A DNA stretch of 64,000 nt from Heterostelium album PN500 (GCF_000004825.1 NW_008805090.1:620001-684000); one strand, 5' to 3'. Counted from the first letter of the stretch, positions 45,483 to 59,020 are shown. Notes: generated by a model from the sequence alone, not told the origin. A program made the numbers and translations.

Positions 45483-47947
45483 TTACAAAACAGATCCAAA
45501 TCTAATATGAGATTGGAATCTTTTATCGGGTGTCATGTGAGTACTTCTTACTAGCGATGCGCTATTCGAGCTTTGACGTAGAATTTTGATAGTTTCAGAT
45601 CTTCCATACTTATGTACAAACTCTTCAAATGTTTGGAATCCACCACCTACTCTTACAACCAAATTACCACTGAGAATAGAGGTGTTGATTCTTCTAGATC
45701 CAAATTGATACAATCCTTCCGATACTCTTTGGAAATTTGGTGGAATAAGACCTCTGATCTCATCGTCGTCATTATGCAAACTATGTATTACGCTCTCGAC
45801 CATAATATCCAGTTGGTCGTTCTCATTGGCTACATACTCTACACCACCTTTACTCTGCAGCTCAGACAAACTTCTAATGAGAATCATCTTCTTCTTCAAC
45901 TCTAACAACTTGATAATTATCTTTTGAATTTGAACAACCATATCCGAGCGCTGGTCATGCCATTTCTGAATGTCTGGTCTGTGCTTTGCTATTGGTTCCT
46001 CCAACTCGTTCGAAGTCAACTCTGTCTGTTTGTCGATATCCATTAAAACCTCTTGGCACTCTGATTGATATCCAGTACTTTTGTTAAAATCATTCTTTAG
46101 CTGTTGTGTTTGGCTCTGTAGCTCCGTAACCAGACTCTGTGCTTTCTCATTCAATTCATCTGGATTATCAATTAACTGTGCAATATTGTTTGTGGAATCC
46201 TCTTCTAAATATGGCTCCAGTCTATTAAGTAATGTTTCTATCTTTAGATCAAAAGGATCAGCAGACTCCAAATAAACTGGTGAACTCTCCGTTTCTTTGG
46301 CAACTTTTTTGAATATTTCCATACATCTCTTGATTCTCTGCTCACCCTTGTCATACAATTGACTCCACTGCTCGTAACTCTCAGAGAATTGGTCCATCTC
46401 TGTCTGACCATGGCTTATCTGTAAGGCTTGTAACTCTGTGCTAAGTTTGTCCAAGGGATATTTCAAGCTCTTCTTATCCATCAGCAAACTATCAGTCTCT
46501 GAAATCTCTCGAACTGCCATCAAGTCTACAAACGACTCCAACTCACTATCGTTTTCATCAGTAAACTTCTGACCATCCACAACAAAACCCAGACATTGCT
46601 TTATCTCATTTTTTACAATAGCAACCATCTTCTCCAACACTTCACCATTTCTCTCAAATGACTTTAGGTACTTCTCCAACACATCCAATCCATCCCTGAA
46701 ACGTATCAAAGGATTATCATACTTTCCAGAAGCTCTTAAACTTTCGTCCAAGAATCTTCTAAGATTAATATTCACAATAAAATATGAATCTCTTTGTTTT
46801 CTATACCTAAATAATAAAATTGAATAATTAATACTAAACTAAAAAGTCAATTTTTTTTTAATGAACTGATACATACTGGAATATATGTCTATCTATTGAA
46901 ATTAAAACTTTTGGCCAATTATATTTCTTTTTGTTTGATAGTTGATTTTCATTTGGTCTTAGATATTGTCCAGATTGCATGAGCTCAATTGCTTTCTTCT
47001 TTCCCGACTCTGAATCCTCTGCCTTTTGGATGAGGTCATTCTTTTCTTGACTGAAATTCATCTGCATACTCTGCTTTTCAGATAGTAACTTCATTCTGTT
47101 GTTTCTTTCCTCTTCCAACTCGCCCTCCAATGCCTTGAGATCATCGGTCATCTCCTCCCTCTCCTTTTCAAGTTGTTTGATCTGTAGCTGGTATCTCTCA
47201 AGATCGTTACTCTCTTCCAGTTTCTGTAGAATCTTGTCATTCTCTGATTGCAATGCTTGTTTCTCTTCTTCCAACTCCTTTGCATATTTGGCAAATGCTT
47301 GTTTCTCCTCCTCCAACTTCTCAATCAAATTATCTTTAACTTCATTTTCTTTCTCCAATTGCTTCTCACGCGACCGTTTTGAAATACTGGATTCTGAAGA
47401 TCCACCATCATCACTATCCAACAACTCTAATAGCATCTGAGCGGTTGGTGAACTACTATTGGCAGTATTATTGTTTCCAGTGTAACTACTGATCAATTTT
47501 ATTTTTTGTGGTGTACCATCGTGAACTACTGGATTGGAACTTGGATCGTCTGCCTTCTTTTTGATAATATTGATTCTGGCGGTGATACCTTCTATCCAAT
47601 AAATTCTATCTTGTTCACTACTTGCATAAACTGAATATACTCTTCCGGGTGCTAAAATTATTTATAAATATTTAAATTTAAATTGATCACTTGATTTTTA
47701 TTTTTCTCTACATACTTGTTAATTCGAATCCCCACGTTGAACCACTGTTTAAAGCACTATTTTTCGAAACACTGGTGTGTAGAATTTCTCTAAGTTTAAT
47801 AGATCCACAAAGCTTCAATTCAACCTTTGATGTGTAGTAGTAGAGAACATCTTCATTCTCTGGTAAGATACACCATCGCTTTTTGTAGAGTTTCAACACT
47901 CCTTTTACACCCAATTTGAATAAATATCCTTGAAGTGCAGAAGGCAT
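45483..47947 (-). CDS. PH, coiled-coil and GAR (Gas2-related) domain protein
   Basis: Three minus-strand exons: 47716-47947, 46877-47651 and 45483-46806; 776 residues. The ATG at 47945-47947 (MPSALQGYLFKLG) opens a PH domain that ends, across the first intron, at SEQDRIYWIEGI. A long coiled coil follows (about residues 170-310, for example LEEEKQAFAKYAKELEEEKQ), then a second helical region. Near the C terminus, SGNLVVRVGGGFQTFEEFVH is the core of a GAR domain, a microtubule-binding zinc-type fold in Gas2 and spectraplakins. The protein therefore may link phosphoinositide membranes to microtubules. No calponin-homology domain is present, unlike animal Gas2. Confidence 0.78.
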
Positions 47948-48722
47948 TTTGAAGAAAAAAAAAAACAAATATAAAACTTCTAAACCTGAAGACTAATAAT
48001 CTCTGTTTCTTTTAATACGTAATTAAATTAAATTAACAAGTTTTAAAATTGTTGTCAAATTTGATAATTATTGGAATTTTATTTTATTTATTTTTATTAT
48101 TATTGGCTTTTTGATAATTAAAAGAGTAAAAGGGAATGAGTAAAGAAACTAATTCAAAGGTGGTATCTTGATATCTATAATTTTTGCGATATTTATTAAA
48201 AGTTTTAGTAATTGGTGGGGTTAACTCCGGTGGTGTTTTTTTTTATTAAACCGTGTGTCTGCAGATGGGATTTAATTTTGTTCAAGGAATAGATTTTTTT
48301 TTGATAATTTGATTTAGGTGAGAAAATCAATGAGTAAATCAAAGAGATCTTAAGATGTTAAATTTATTTTTTATATAGGAAATTGATGAGAATGAAAAAA
48401 CATTTAAACTCTTAATTACGATTTAAATCAATAATTATTCGGAATGAAAACAAAATTTATTTACTTGTGTTTTTTGTTTTATTTTACATTGTTTGTTATT
48501 AAACTTAAGCGGTATTGTTATTCAAATAAATAAACTTAAAGAAGAGATAAAGGAGAAAAAAAAACTTGAAGTTGGTGATTGAAAATCATTTGAAGTAGGA
48601 GGTATGGTTGGTTTTTGTTTGAAAATCAAACTATACTTTTGGAGGGAAGGGGATTTGGATTATTATTATTGTTGTTTTGTTTGTTTTTTTTTTTGTTTTT
48701 TTTTTTGGTATTTCTGATACGT
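47948..48722. other. Intergenic, AT-rich
   Basis: About 775 bases between the PH/GAR gene start and the RasG stop. It should hold the PH/GAR promoter and the RasG 3' end. No ORF or RNA gene is recognised. Confidence 0.6.
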
Positions 48723-49484
48723 TTAGAGAAGTGTACAGGCTTTGAGGATTGATTTCTTCTTGTGGTTCTTCTCTGGCTTGGAGTCACCCTTCAAATCCTT
48801 TCTGATCTCACGGACAAGAGTGTAGAAACCTTCTTCGACGTTGACACGAATCTTGGCAGAGGTTTCGAGGAATGGACAACCGAATGACTTGGCCAAGTCT
48901 TGACCCTCACCTGTGGTGACTTGACGTTCAGACTCCAAATCGCACTTGTTACCGACAACGATCATTGGAACTCTGTCTTTGTCCTTGACTCTGAGAATTT
49001 GCTCACGGAAAGCAGCAATTTCATCGAATGATGAACGTGAAGTGATAGCATAGACACAGAGGAAACCTTGACCGGTTCTCATGTATTGATCACGCATAGC
49101 AGAGTACTCTTCTTGACCAGCAGTATCCAAGATATCCAAAAGACAAGTCTCATCATCGATAGTAACTTGCTTTCTGTATGAATCTTCGATGGTGGGATCG
49201 TATTCATCAATGAAGTGATTTTGAATCAATTGAATAGTTAAGGCAGATTTACTAAAAAAATAATAATAATAAAATAATAATAGAAATAATAAATAAATAT
49301 ATATATTAATATGTTATAATTTATTTTATATTCAAATGACCAATTGAATCGCTAATGAATTTGATGAATAAAGAGTCTAATCAAAAACAAATCAATTGGA
49401 GATTGTTCAATGGCTAAATCTTATTTAAAATAATACATACCCTACACCACCACCACCGACAATAACCAATTTGTATTCAGTCAT
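48723..49484 (-). CDS. rasG: Ras GTPase, RasG-type
   Basis: Two minus-strand exons, 49441-49484 and 48723-49251 (GTATGT donor inside the P-loop Gly codon), give 190 residues. The P-loop GGGGVGKS, effector loop [22 protein letters not shown] and ETSAK are intact, and the C terminus is CTLL, a CaaX box ending in Leu that predicts geranylgeranylation. The hypervariable end ([14 protein letters not shown]) is closer to D. discoideum RasG than to RasD, which ends differently. RasG acts in cAMP chemotaxis, growth and cytokinesis, upstream of PI3-kinase and TORC2. Unusually for the family, codons for the G1 loop span the intron. Confidence 0.93.
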
Positions 49485-52400
49485 TTTTATATAGTTGTTG
49501 TTTTTTTCTAAAGATTGATTAAATAGAATAATATTACAATTGTTTGTTGTTGAAAATAAAAGATTCTAAAGTTGTTTTTTGCTTGGTAGAACTACTAGAG
49601 AATTGTGAAAATAATAAAAATCGATTGTTTAATAAGTTAAAATTAAGTTAGTGACTTTCAATCTATCTTATTAATCTGTAATTATATAAATATATATAAT
49701 GTGTGTGTGTGTGTGTTTGATGGTTGATGTAAAAACCAATAAAAATAATAATAATAATCTACAATAAAAAATAATAGTGATTTGTTTGACGACTGCACTA
49801 TTCAACAACAAATTTTTATTTAAAAATAAAAATAAAAATAAAAAATCACATGCAAAAAAATAACAAAAAAATATATATCATTAAAGGTGGTTCGCCCATA
49901 TATATATTTTTTTTTCAGATTTTTTTTATCTTTGATGTTTTTGGCAGTTAATGAGACTTGATTTTAAACAAAAAAAAAGGTGTTTTTAAAAAATAAAAAT
50001 AAAAAAAGGGGCACCTTGAATGAAAATTATTGTAAAAGCATTAAAAAATTTAAAGACTTTGGCAAATTTTGATCGTATGGATCCACTCTGAACCCATCAC
50101 AAAGAAATAAAAATCTATAATAGTTTAAATCCAAAAGGGTATGATTTTGTTTGAATTACAGTGTGGACAACCGCCACATTTTTTACTATCCACAAAACAA
50201 ACATGATATTTTGAAGTCTGATTTTTTTTTTTTTTTTTACATTATTGTTGTTGTCCATCGCGATCCACAAATTAAAAATAACATTGTGTAAAGTTGTTTT
50301 GTTTTTTTTTAAAAGTGATTGTTGTGCATTGGGGATCCAATCTAAAAGATAATGATTTTTTTTTATAAAAAAGTCCAATGTGTAAACTACCAAATGAATA
50401 AGTTCAAATTTTAAGTATTATATGAAAAATAAATAATTATTACTAACAGAAACAGAATTATGTAATTCTCCATATGTTTAATATTAAAAATTCCCTTTAT
50501 GATTGAATTTATGATAAAGTTGATGGGCAAAGTTTTTTTTAATATACCTTAAAGAAATTTATTTTAGATAATTTGAGGTCTTTTTTTTACACGAATGAAC
50601 TTATTTGTTTGTTTTGATCATTGCTTTTGAACAGACATTTAAAGGTTTTTAGGAAGCCAATTTTTTTTTTTTTTTAAAATCTCATTTTTTTTTTTTTTTG
50701 TTTTCGCTCAATCAACTTCATCGAATTATTTTGTGGTAATCAAATCAGCTCTTAATATAGTACAAAAAAACTGTTAAAAAGATATTAATATTAAACAGTA
50801 TTAAGATAGTAAGTAAAAATTAAGAAACAATAAAAATGTACAAATATCTTTGGTTTAATTAAATAGGATTATGTTCAATAAATGATTAGAATTAAATATC
50901 AGTTGACAATAATCTCATTGAATTGAATTTTGGTTACATTCTCAAACCTGATCGTAAAGTTTTTACAAAGTAATTATCTTTGTATGATCAGCAGACATAT
51001 CAACTATTTAATCTATTGGTTGAATTCAAATTAAAATCAAATACACATTGTTAATATTTATATTGTACTTATATTATTTGAATCATTTATACACCTTATA
51101 TAGTAATGATTAAAAAGTCATCAACCCAACCCACACAACCATCTCTTATCACACCCACCACTACCACCACATAAAACTTACCACTTTTTTGGCAAAATTC
51201 TATGCTTTATATTATAATTAATATGTACATATATACATTTTTACACAAAAATTTATATAATCATATATATATGTGTAGTAATGTAATTATTTTAGTTACT
51301 GACAGACACTCTAGTAGCACTTATAGAGGAAAAAATTGGGTGTAATGAAAGAAAGAGGGTATCTGGATGTTTGAACAATTCTAGATTTCACAAAGTGTTT
51401 ATTTTTGGGATGTATATAATGGTATTGTTAATTATGTATTCTCAGTCTGGTTTACTTATTATTGCAATATTTACTTTTATTTTTATTTTATTTATGGATG
51501 TTATTTGTTACTACTCCTGCTTCCTTATCATCACCAATTGGATTATTGGTTTTTATCTAGGTTACTGTAACATAGTGAATCGTCTGTTATATTATTTAAA
51601 CAATATTGATGGTTTTGTATTGTTTTGTTTTGGACCCAAAATATGTTGGTTGTGGGATTAGTGGTTCCTGTTTACTTTGGTATATTATATTCTATTGTTA
51701 ACAACTAATCAGTAATTATAAAATAGTTACTATTGATTGGGTTATTATTCAATTTCAAGTTATTTTATGAATTTAATGAATAATATTATCAGTTGTAGTT
51801 TATTTAAAATATTTTATTATACCCAATTAAAAATTCAATTCCAAATTTACCAACACATCATGCTTATTTCTTTTGTTAATTATGTAAATCAATAATCGTT
51901 TTATTATTATTTAATAGTCTGAAATCAAATGATATTTGATAATTGAATATTTTTGTCCAATGTTTCGGGAGTGGTGGACACCGTATCAACATGGTAGTCT
52001 ATTAGTATCAAAGTAGAAATAATCAATATCATTGATTTTCACTTCCTGAAAATGATTAATTAAAACCCATTTAATTTCGTCTGAATCATAATTTATAAAT
52101 TGTTGACGATATTTATTAAATAGAACAATAATAATAGAATAATAGAAATAGAAAAAAAACATTGACATATAAGGAAAGCTCATAACTTTGTGTCGTTTGG
52201 CAATCACAATCATTAGATACCATCACTCAACTTTAGTTTATCCAAAGACCACAATAGTTCTTAAAAATAATAATATTTTTTTTTATCCATTCCTTGTCAC
52301 AATACATGTCTATCTATTTGACAAATGAATAAGATTAATTAAAATTAGATTAATTTTTTTTAAAGTTACAAATCAATCAATCACTTAATTCATTCAAATC

Positions 52401-52535
52401 ACTTTAGTAATTCATAGGACTCGGATAATAAATCCTTTATCTATATTTTATAAATTATTTATTAATAAGCTATTTAATCTATTTATTTTTATTTATTATG
52501 GTTTTATATTTCTTTTTGATTCCGATACATAAAAC
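49485..52535. other. Long AT-rich intergenic region
   Basis: About 3 kb between RasG (minus) and the first P450 (plus). It includes a GT repeat (about 49,702-49,718), many homopolymers and a C-rich patch at 51,122-51,175 (CACACCCACCAC). Open frames at 50115-50393, 51371-51661 and 51986-52213 are AT-rich and without domain patterns, so they are judged chance; the hydrophobic 51371 frame (96 aa) is the least certain. Confidence 0.55.
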
Positions 52536-54326
52536 ATGCATTTTGTAATATTTCTACTTCTACTATTAGTCTTATATCTTATTTATTCTTTTGTAGGTAT
52601 TGATATTGTTTAAAATATAAATAATTTCAATTAATACTAAACATAATTTTACAGGTATTTAAAAATGTTAAATTCTCGAGTATAGATCCACCCTCTGCAG
52701 GAATACCATTACCGATAATAGGAAATTTATATCAAATAGCGACAAGTAAGCTGCCACATAGAACGTTATGGGAGTTATCTAAAAAGTATGGAGACATATT
52801 TTCGATGTGGATGGGAGATTATTATTATATTGTTATTAGTGATCCATCTTTTATTCGTGAAGTATATCAACATAATTTCGAGAACTTTGTCGACCACACA
52901 GATTTTCCTATTGTCAATGTTTGTATGTATTTACAAATTAACACTATCATAGTCTCGTCATATTAACAGTTTATTTAAGTATCTTCAAACAATATGGATT
53001 TAGCTGCGGCCAAAGGTGACAACTGGTTATACAGAAGAAAATTGGTGGCAAGTGTATTTGCAAAAGCAAAAATACGTTCCAGTACTCCTATAATAGACAA
53101 ACAAGTATCAAACTTGTTAAACAAAATGAAAGAGATACACCTTTCCAAACAAAATGTAAGTAGTTTGTTGGATTTTATTTCTATTTTAAGTATTTATGGT
53201 TATTTATTCTTTTTTTTTTTTTTTAGATGTATCCTAGAAGATATTTCAAAAAATATTCGATAAATGTAATTTTCAAAATGTTGTTTTCGGAAGAGATACC
53301 ATATGATGAGGGTATTTACGAAGGTAGACTTGCTTTGTTGGTCGATCCAATCGAAAAAATCTTTAAAAGACTTGGTGAAACTAAGCTCTATGACTACCTT
53401 GGGTTCCTTAAGCCTTTCTACTTCTTCTATGTGAAACTCTTTGGATCTGAAGTTGATGTATTGCATCGATTCACTAGAAAACTATATGCCGAAAGATTGA
53501 AAAACATTGACCCTGAAAAGTAAGTAGACTAAATTAAAAAACTTTGATTCCCAAATTTCTAATTTAATATCGAAAAAAAAACAGTCCAAAGGATTTATTT
53601 GATACATTAATTATTGATTCTGCTGGAAAGAATTTAGAATCTGTAATAACTATTGCAACTGACTTTATTGCAGTAGGCGTAGATTCAACCGCAACGGCAC
53701 TGGAGTGGTTAGTTCTGTATTTAATTAATTATCCAGAGGTACAGGAGAAGGTTCGCAAGGAGTTAAGAGGTGTGGTTGGATCGGACGGTGTCATTCGTGA
53801 GTCTCACCGCATAAACACACCGTATACTGTTGCCGTCATCAAAGAGACAATGAGAATACGACCTATTGCGCCTATGATTCTACCCAGGGTTGCAAAAGAC
53901 CCAATTGTGATCGGTGACTATTTCATTCCAAGAGACGCAAACGTTCTGGTCAACTTCCATGCACTCAATCATAATACCAAGTACTGGGAGCACCCAGAAA
54001 AGTATATTCCAGAAAGATTTTTGGATAATAATCATACCGAATATTATGTGCCATTTGGAATTGGACCAAGGAATTGTGTTGGATTAAAGTAAGTTTGTGC
54101 AGAAAAACAAGATTGAAAAGAATAGTTACTAATTTTTTGATACAAATTATAAAGTTTGGCAAATGATATATTGTATATGGGATTCGCTAATATTGTATTA
54201 ACATTTACTCTGAAATCTGACAATGTGCCACTACCCGATATGGAAATATTAGGTTTCTCTGCACATCCGGATACATTCCCAATTTCAATGGAGTTAAACG
54301 ATAAACCAAGTCAATTTGTACATTAG
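52536..54326 (+). CDS. Cytochrome P450 (copy A)
   Basis: Six exons: 52536-52592, 52655-52922, 52980-53155, 53227-53519, 53585-54088 and 54155-54326; 489 residues, usual for a microsomal P450. An N-terminal anchor (MHFVIFLLLLLVLYLIYSF) is followed by a Pro-rich hinge, the I-helix motif AVGVDSTATALEW, the ExxR of the K helix (ETMRIRP) and the heme-ligand loop FGIGPRNCVGLN with Cys 429. The family resembles dictyostelid CYP508-type enzymes, but substrate cannot be read. It has two introns that the neighbouring copies lack (after the codon for V of IVNV, and inside GLN), so it is the most diverged member of the array. Confidence 0.9.
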
Positions 54327-54631
54327 TAAAGTTTATGTGTTTTTTTGTTGATCAAGACTATAAATATTTTAGTGTTTTATTCGAAATAAAAATTTTATGA
54401 ACACCATTAAAAAAAAAAAACTCAAAATTTAACTTACTGATGTTTAAACGATCGTACATTGTACATATAAACCTTATAGCTGTTAATGAAATAAACACTT
54501 ACAGTGTCAACCACACAAACAGTAAAACCATTTGAATTAATTAATTATTTTTAAATATTAAAGTTAATTCATAATTGTTGGTAATAGATCTATATCATAA
54601 TCAATTTGTTAATAATTAACTATTTATCTGT

Positions 54632-56287
54632 ATGAATATCTTTATTTTCTTTATTATTTCATTCACATTTTATGTTATTACATCATATATCTCTAAATTG
54701 CGAAAGTTCTCAGAGAAAAATGACCCAAAAGGACCATCGGTAATACCAGTGTTGGGTAATCTTCACCAAATGGGAAAACTACCACACAGAACATTCTTGG
54801 AGATGACTAAAACCTATGGTGATGTTTTTAGAGTTTGGATGGGTGATGTATGTACTTTTTAATAGTTTTGATTTTGATTTATATCAGATGATTAACCATT
54901 CTTGTTTTTAAATCTTAAAATAGTATTACACTGTTGTTGTGAGTGATCCAGTCATTGCCAAATTGATTCTTGTAACACATCATGATAACTTTTTGAATCG
55001 TGTACAGAATCCAACATTCAGTTTAGCCAGTAATCACTATCAGAATTTGGCGGCAGCAAGAGACGAGCGATGGCACCACAATCGAATGTTGTTTGCAAAT
55101 TCTTTATCGAAGTCCAAAATACGTTCTGCAGTCCCAGTTATGGAGAAACAAGCTGAACTCCTCATATCAATGATGTCACAATTGCAAAAATCAGGTCGAC
55201 CTGTAAGTCTAGTTTTCAAATCTTCATTGCGTTGATATTGACTCTTGTTCATAGTTTTCACCAATGAAATATTGTAAGAAATATGCATTGAATATTATTT
55301 TTAGTATTGTATTTGCAGATGAGATTCCTTACGAGGAGGGTGTTGATGAAGGTAGATTTGGAATGTTACTTCATCCATTAAATTCTTTTTTTAAAACACT
55401 TGGAACAGGATCGTTAGTCGACTACATAACCATTTTACAACCTTTGTTTTATGCATTCAGAAAATTCACAGGCACTGAAATGGATCCAATATTTAATTTT
55501 GTCTCAAAGGCTTATGATGAACATGTTGCAACTTTAGATCCAAATAAGTAAGTTTATATTAAATTAAATTACTTTAATATTTACAGATTCTAATAATAAT
55601 AAAAATAATAATAACAGTCCAAGAGATGTTCTTGATATTTTTATTATTGATTCAGAAGGAAAGGATAGAGTTGGTGTAATTGCTGTTACCATTGACTTTA
55701 TGTTGGGAGGTACAGATACTAGTGCAACTACAATCGAATGGTTCCTTTTGTTCATGGCCAATAATCCAGATATTCAAGAAAAGGTTGGAAAGGAATTGAA
55801 GGAAGTTGGTGGTGTAAATGGAAAGTTCACTCTTGCCAACAAACCAAACACTCCATATTTGAATGCAGCCATCAAGGAAACACTGAGACTGAGACTTGTA
55901 GGACCATTTGGATTACCACGTGAAACCAGAGAATCAATCTTGTTGAATGATCAAGTATTCATTCCAAAAGGTTCTCAAATCATTATTTGTTTCTTCGGTA
56001 TGAGTCACGATGAGAAACGATGGAGTGATCCAGAAACATTTAGACCTGGGCGTTTCCTTGAAGATTCCGAGGTGAATCACAATGAATATTACCTTCCATT
56101 TGGACAAGGACCACGTAATTGTGTTGGAATGAACTTGGCCAATGATGAACTTTACCTCGCAATTTCCAATATCATGTTAAACTTTATCGTCTCCTCGCAT
56201 GATAGTAAACCAATAGACGATACTGAAAACTTTGGCTTAACAATCAAACCAACAGAGTTCCTTTTGAAATTGGATAAAAGATTTTAA
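54632..56287 (+). CDS. Cytochrome P450 (copy B)
   Basis: Exons 54632-54847, 54924-55202, 55255-55547 and 55618-56287; 485 residues. The membrane anchor is MNIFIFFIISFTFYVITSY, the hinge PKGPSVIPVLGNLHQ, the I helix GGTDTSATTIEW, the ExxR ETLRLR and the heme loop FGQGPRNCVGMN (Cys 431). It lacks the intron after codon 19 that copies A and D keep. It is nearly identical to copy C, 400 bp downstream. It sits in a same-strand tandem array, which suggests origin by unequal crossing over. Confidence 0.92.
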
Positions 56288-56764
56288 TAAAAAATGTTTT
56301 GACAATAAATAATAGTAATTACAGGTAATAGATAGAATCCTATGTATATCATAAACATTTTTGAATGTTCCCTCTATAGATTAGTAATATCATTATTATT
56401 TTAATTTTTTGTTTTTTTTTTGTTTAAAAAGTACTATTAAATAGTTTATAAATTTAACTAAATAAAAATAGAAAACTTAACCGTTCTAATTGATTTTCAT
56501 CTGAGCAATAATCACAAAAAAATGTTCTACTCACAAAAATTGGGTGAAAGAAAAAATTTTCAAGGAACTGGGGGTTTACCACTTGATTAATCTTTGAAAA
56601 ATTAAATTTTCTGAATAAATAAGCAGAGCTTTTTTCCTTAAAAAATGTCAAAACCAAAAATAAAACAGTTCAACAAGCCATCAAAAAAAAAAAAAAACTT
56701 CAGTTGTTGATTGTTAAAAATAGATTTACATCATAATCAATTATTAATTTTTTATTTATCTAGA

Positions 56765-57725
56765 ATGAATATCTTTATTTTCTTTATTATTTTATTCACA
56801 TTTTATGTTATTACATCATATATCTCTAAATTGCGAAAGTTCTCAGAGAAAAATGACCCAAAAGGACCATCGGTAATACCAGTGTTGGGTAATCTTCACC
56901 AAATGGGAAAACTACCACACAGAACATTCTTGGAGATGACTAAAACCTATGGTGATGTTTTTAGAGTTTGGATGGGTGATGTATGTACTTTTTAACAGTT
57001 TTATATCAGATGATTAACCATTCTTGTTTTTAAATCTTAAAATAGTATTACACTGTTGTTGTGAGTGATCCAGTCATTGCCAAATTGATTCTTGTAACAC
57101 ATCATGATAACTTTTTGAATCGTGTACAGAATCCAACATTCAGTTTAACCAGCAATCACTATCAGAATTTGGCAGCTTCAAGAGATGAGCGATGGCATCA
57201 CAATCGTAAGTTGGTTGCAAACTCTTTATCGAAATCCAAATTACGTTCCACAGTTCCAGTTATGGAGAAACAAGCTGAACTTCTCACAATAACGATGTCA
57301 CAATTGCAAAAATCAGGTCGACCTGTAAGTATAGTTTTCTATAAGATCAAAAATTTGTTATGAAATTTGTATTGACAATCTATTGTAATAGTTTTCACCA
57401 ATGAAATATTGTAAGAAATATGCATTGAATATTATTTTTAGTATTGTATTTGCAGATGAGATTCCTTACGAAGAAGGTGTTGAAGAGGGTAGATTTGGAA
57501 TGTTACTTCACCCATTAGATACTGTTTTTAAAACACTTGGAGCAGGATCGTTAGTCGACTACATAACCATTATACAACCTTTGTTTTACGCATACAAAAG
57601 ATTCACTGGAACTGAAATGGATCCAATATTTAATTTTGTTTCAAAGTTGTATGATGAACATGTTGCAACTTTAGATCCAAATAAGTAAGTTTTTAAATTT
57701 ATTTAGAAAAATAGATTAAAAATTC

Positions 57726-57760
<35 letters not shown>

Positions 57761-58431
57761 GTCCAAGAGATGTTCTTGATGTTTTGATTATTGATTCAGA
57801 AGGAAAGGATAGAGTTGGTGTAATTGCTGTTACCATTGACTTTATGTTGGGAGGTACAGATACTAGTGCAACTACAATCGAATGGTTCCTTTTGTTCATG
57901 GCCAATAATCCAGATATTCAAGAAAAGGTTGGAAAGGAATTGAAGGAAGTTGGTGGTGTAAATGGAAAGTTCACTCTTGCCAACAAACCAAACACTCCAT
58001 ATTTGAATGCAGCCATCAAGGAAACACTGAGAATGAGACACGTAGGACCATTTGGATTACCACGTGAAACCAGAGAATCAATCTTGTTGAATGATCAAGT
58101 ATTCATTCCAAAAGGTTCTCAAATCATTATTTGTTACTATGGTATGTGCCACGATGAGAAACGATGGAATGATCCAGAAACATTTAGACCTGAACGTTTC
58201 CTTGATGGTTCTGAAGAGAAACACAATGAGTACTTCCTTCCATTTGGACAAGGACCACGTAACTGTGTTGGAATGAACTTGGCTAACGATGAAATGTACA
58301 TTGCAATTTCCAATATCATGTCAAACTTTATCGTCTCTTCACACGACGGTAAACCAATAGACGATACCGAAAACTTTGGTTTGACCCTCAAACCAACCGA
58401 ATTCCTTTTGAAATTAGACAAAAGATTTTAA
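56765..58431 (+). CDS. Cytochrome P450 (copy C)
   Basis: Exons 56765-56980, 57046-57324, 57392-57684 and 57762-58431; 485 residues, with exon sizes identical to copy B (216, 279, 293, 670). Intron sequences are also similar, so the duplication is recent. It differs from copy B by scattered residues (for example TLRMRHV against TLRLRLV near the K helix), which could affect substrate choice. The heme loop is FGQGPRNCVGMN. The ATG at 56765 matches the copy B start; an upstream open stretch has no homology. The third intron holds an AAT microsatellite. Confidence 0.92.
57724..57758 (+). repeat. AAT trinucleotide microsatellite in P450 copy C intron
   Basis: Ten or so AAT units lie in the last intron, just before the acceptor AATAACAG. 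Copy B has a shorter, interrupted version at the same place, and copy D also has one. Confidence 0.85.
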
Positions 58432-58436
58432 TAGAA

Positions 58437-58756
58437 AATATTTTTATCTCCTATCTTTGTGATTTTAGCCAAAAAAAATAAAATAAAAAAAACCTAGGTT
58501 CCCAAGGACATAGAGTATTGTGGGTGATGCACATCATCATCTTTTACAAAAATAAAAATAAAAATCTACTGTCAACACAGGCGATTGTTCAATCAAAATG
58601 AGACTAGCTGTTAGAAGCATCTTTCACTTTATTGAATCCGTTGTTGTCATTTGAGAATGATTAGTCGATAGAATAAGAATTTAGAAAAATAAGATGATGT
58701 AAAATGAATCATAGTTAAGTGATTCATTATTCAATTATAATTGAACTTATTACAAA
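58437..58756. other. Intergenic
   Basis: About 320 bases between P450 copy C and a decayed P450. AT-rich; no gene is seen. Confidence 0.6.
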
Positions 58757-59020
58757 ATGAATTTGTTTCCATTAATCATTATTTTATTTGTGTAAATGGT
58801 ATTAACAATATAGTTAATAGCAGTACAAAACTAACTTTTCATAATGATTATATTTAATATAGGTATCTAAATTGCGAAAGTTCTCTGATGATCATGACCC
58901 TAAGGACCATAAGTTTTACCAGTGTTAGGTAATCTTCACCAACTAGGTAAATCTCCACATATCACTTTGATGAATATGACTAAAACCTACGGTGATGTAT
59001 TTAAGTTTTGGATGGGTGAT
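58757..59020 (+). pseudogene. Decayed P450, first two exons
   Basis: 58757 starts an anchor-like exon (MNLFPLIIILFV) and, after an intron-like gap, 58863-59020 matches exon 2 of the array (VSKLRKFSDDHDPK, and at DNA level AATCTTCACCAACTAGG). A deletion near 58908 breaks the frame (the GGACCATCG string of intact copies is reduced). The block ends at an intact GGTGAT|GTATGT donor. The rest of the gene does not follow; the matching third-exon start appears at 61520. Confidence 0.75.

Noticed and set aside
50115-50393. Minus ORF of 92 residues
   Set aside because: Low complexity, several poly-Lys/Asn runs from homopolymers; no evidence of a gene.
51371-51661. Hydrophobic 96-residue ORF
   Set aside because: Very AT-rich, codon use like intergenic DNA, no family pattern; kept only as a remark.
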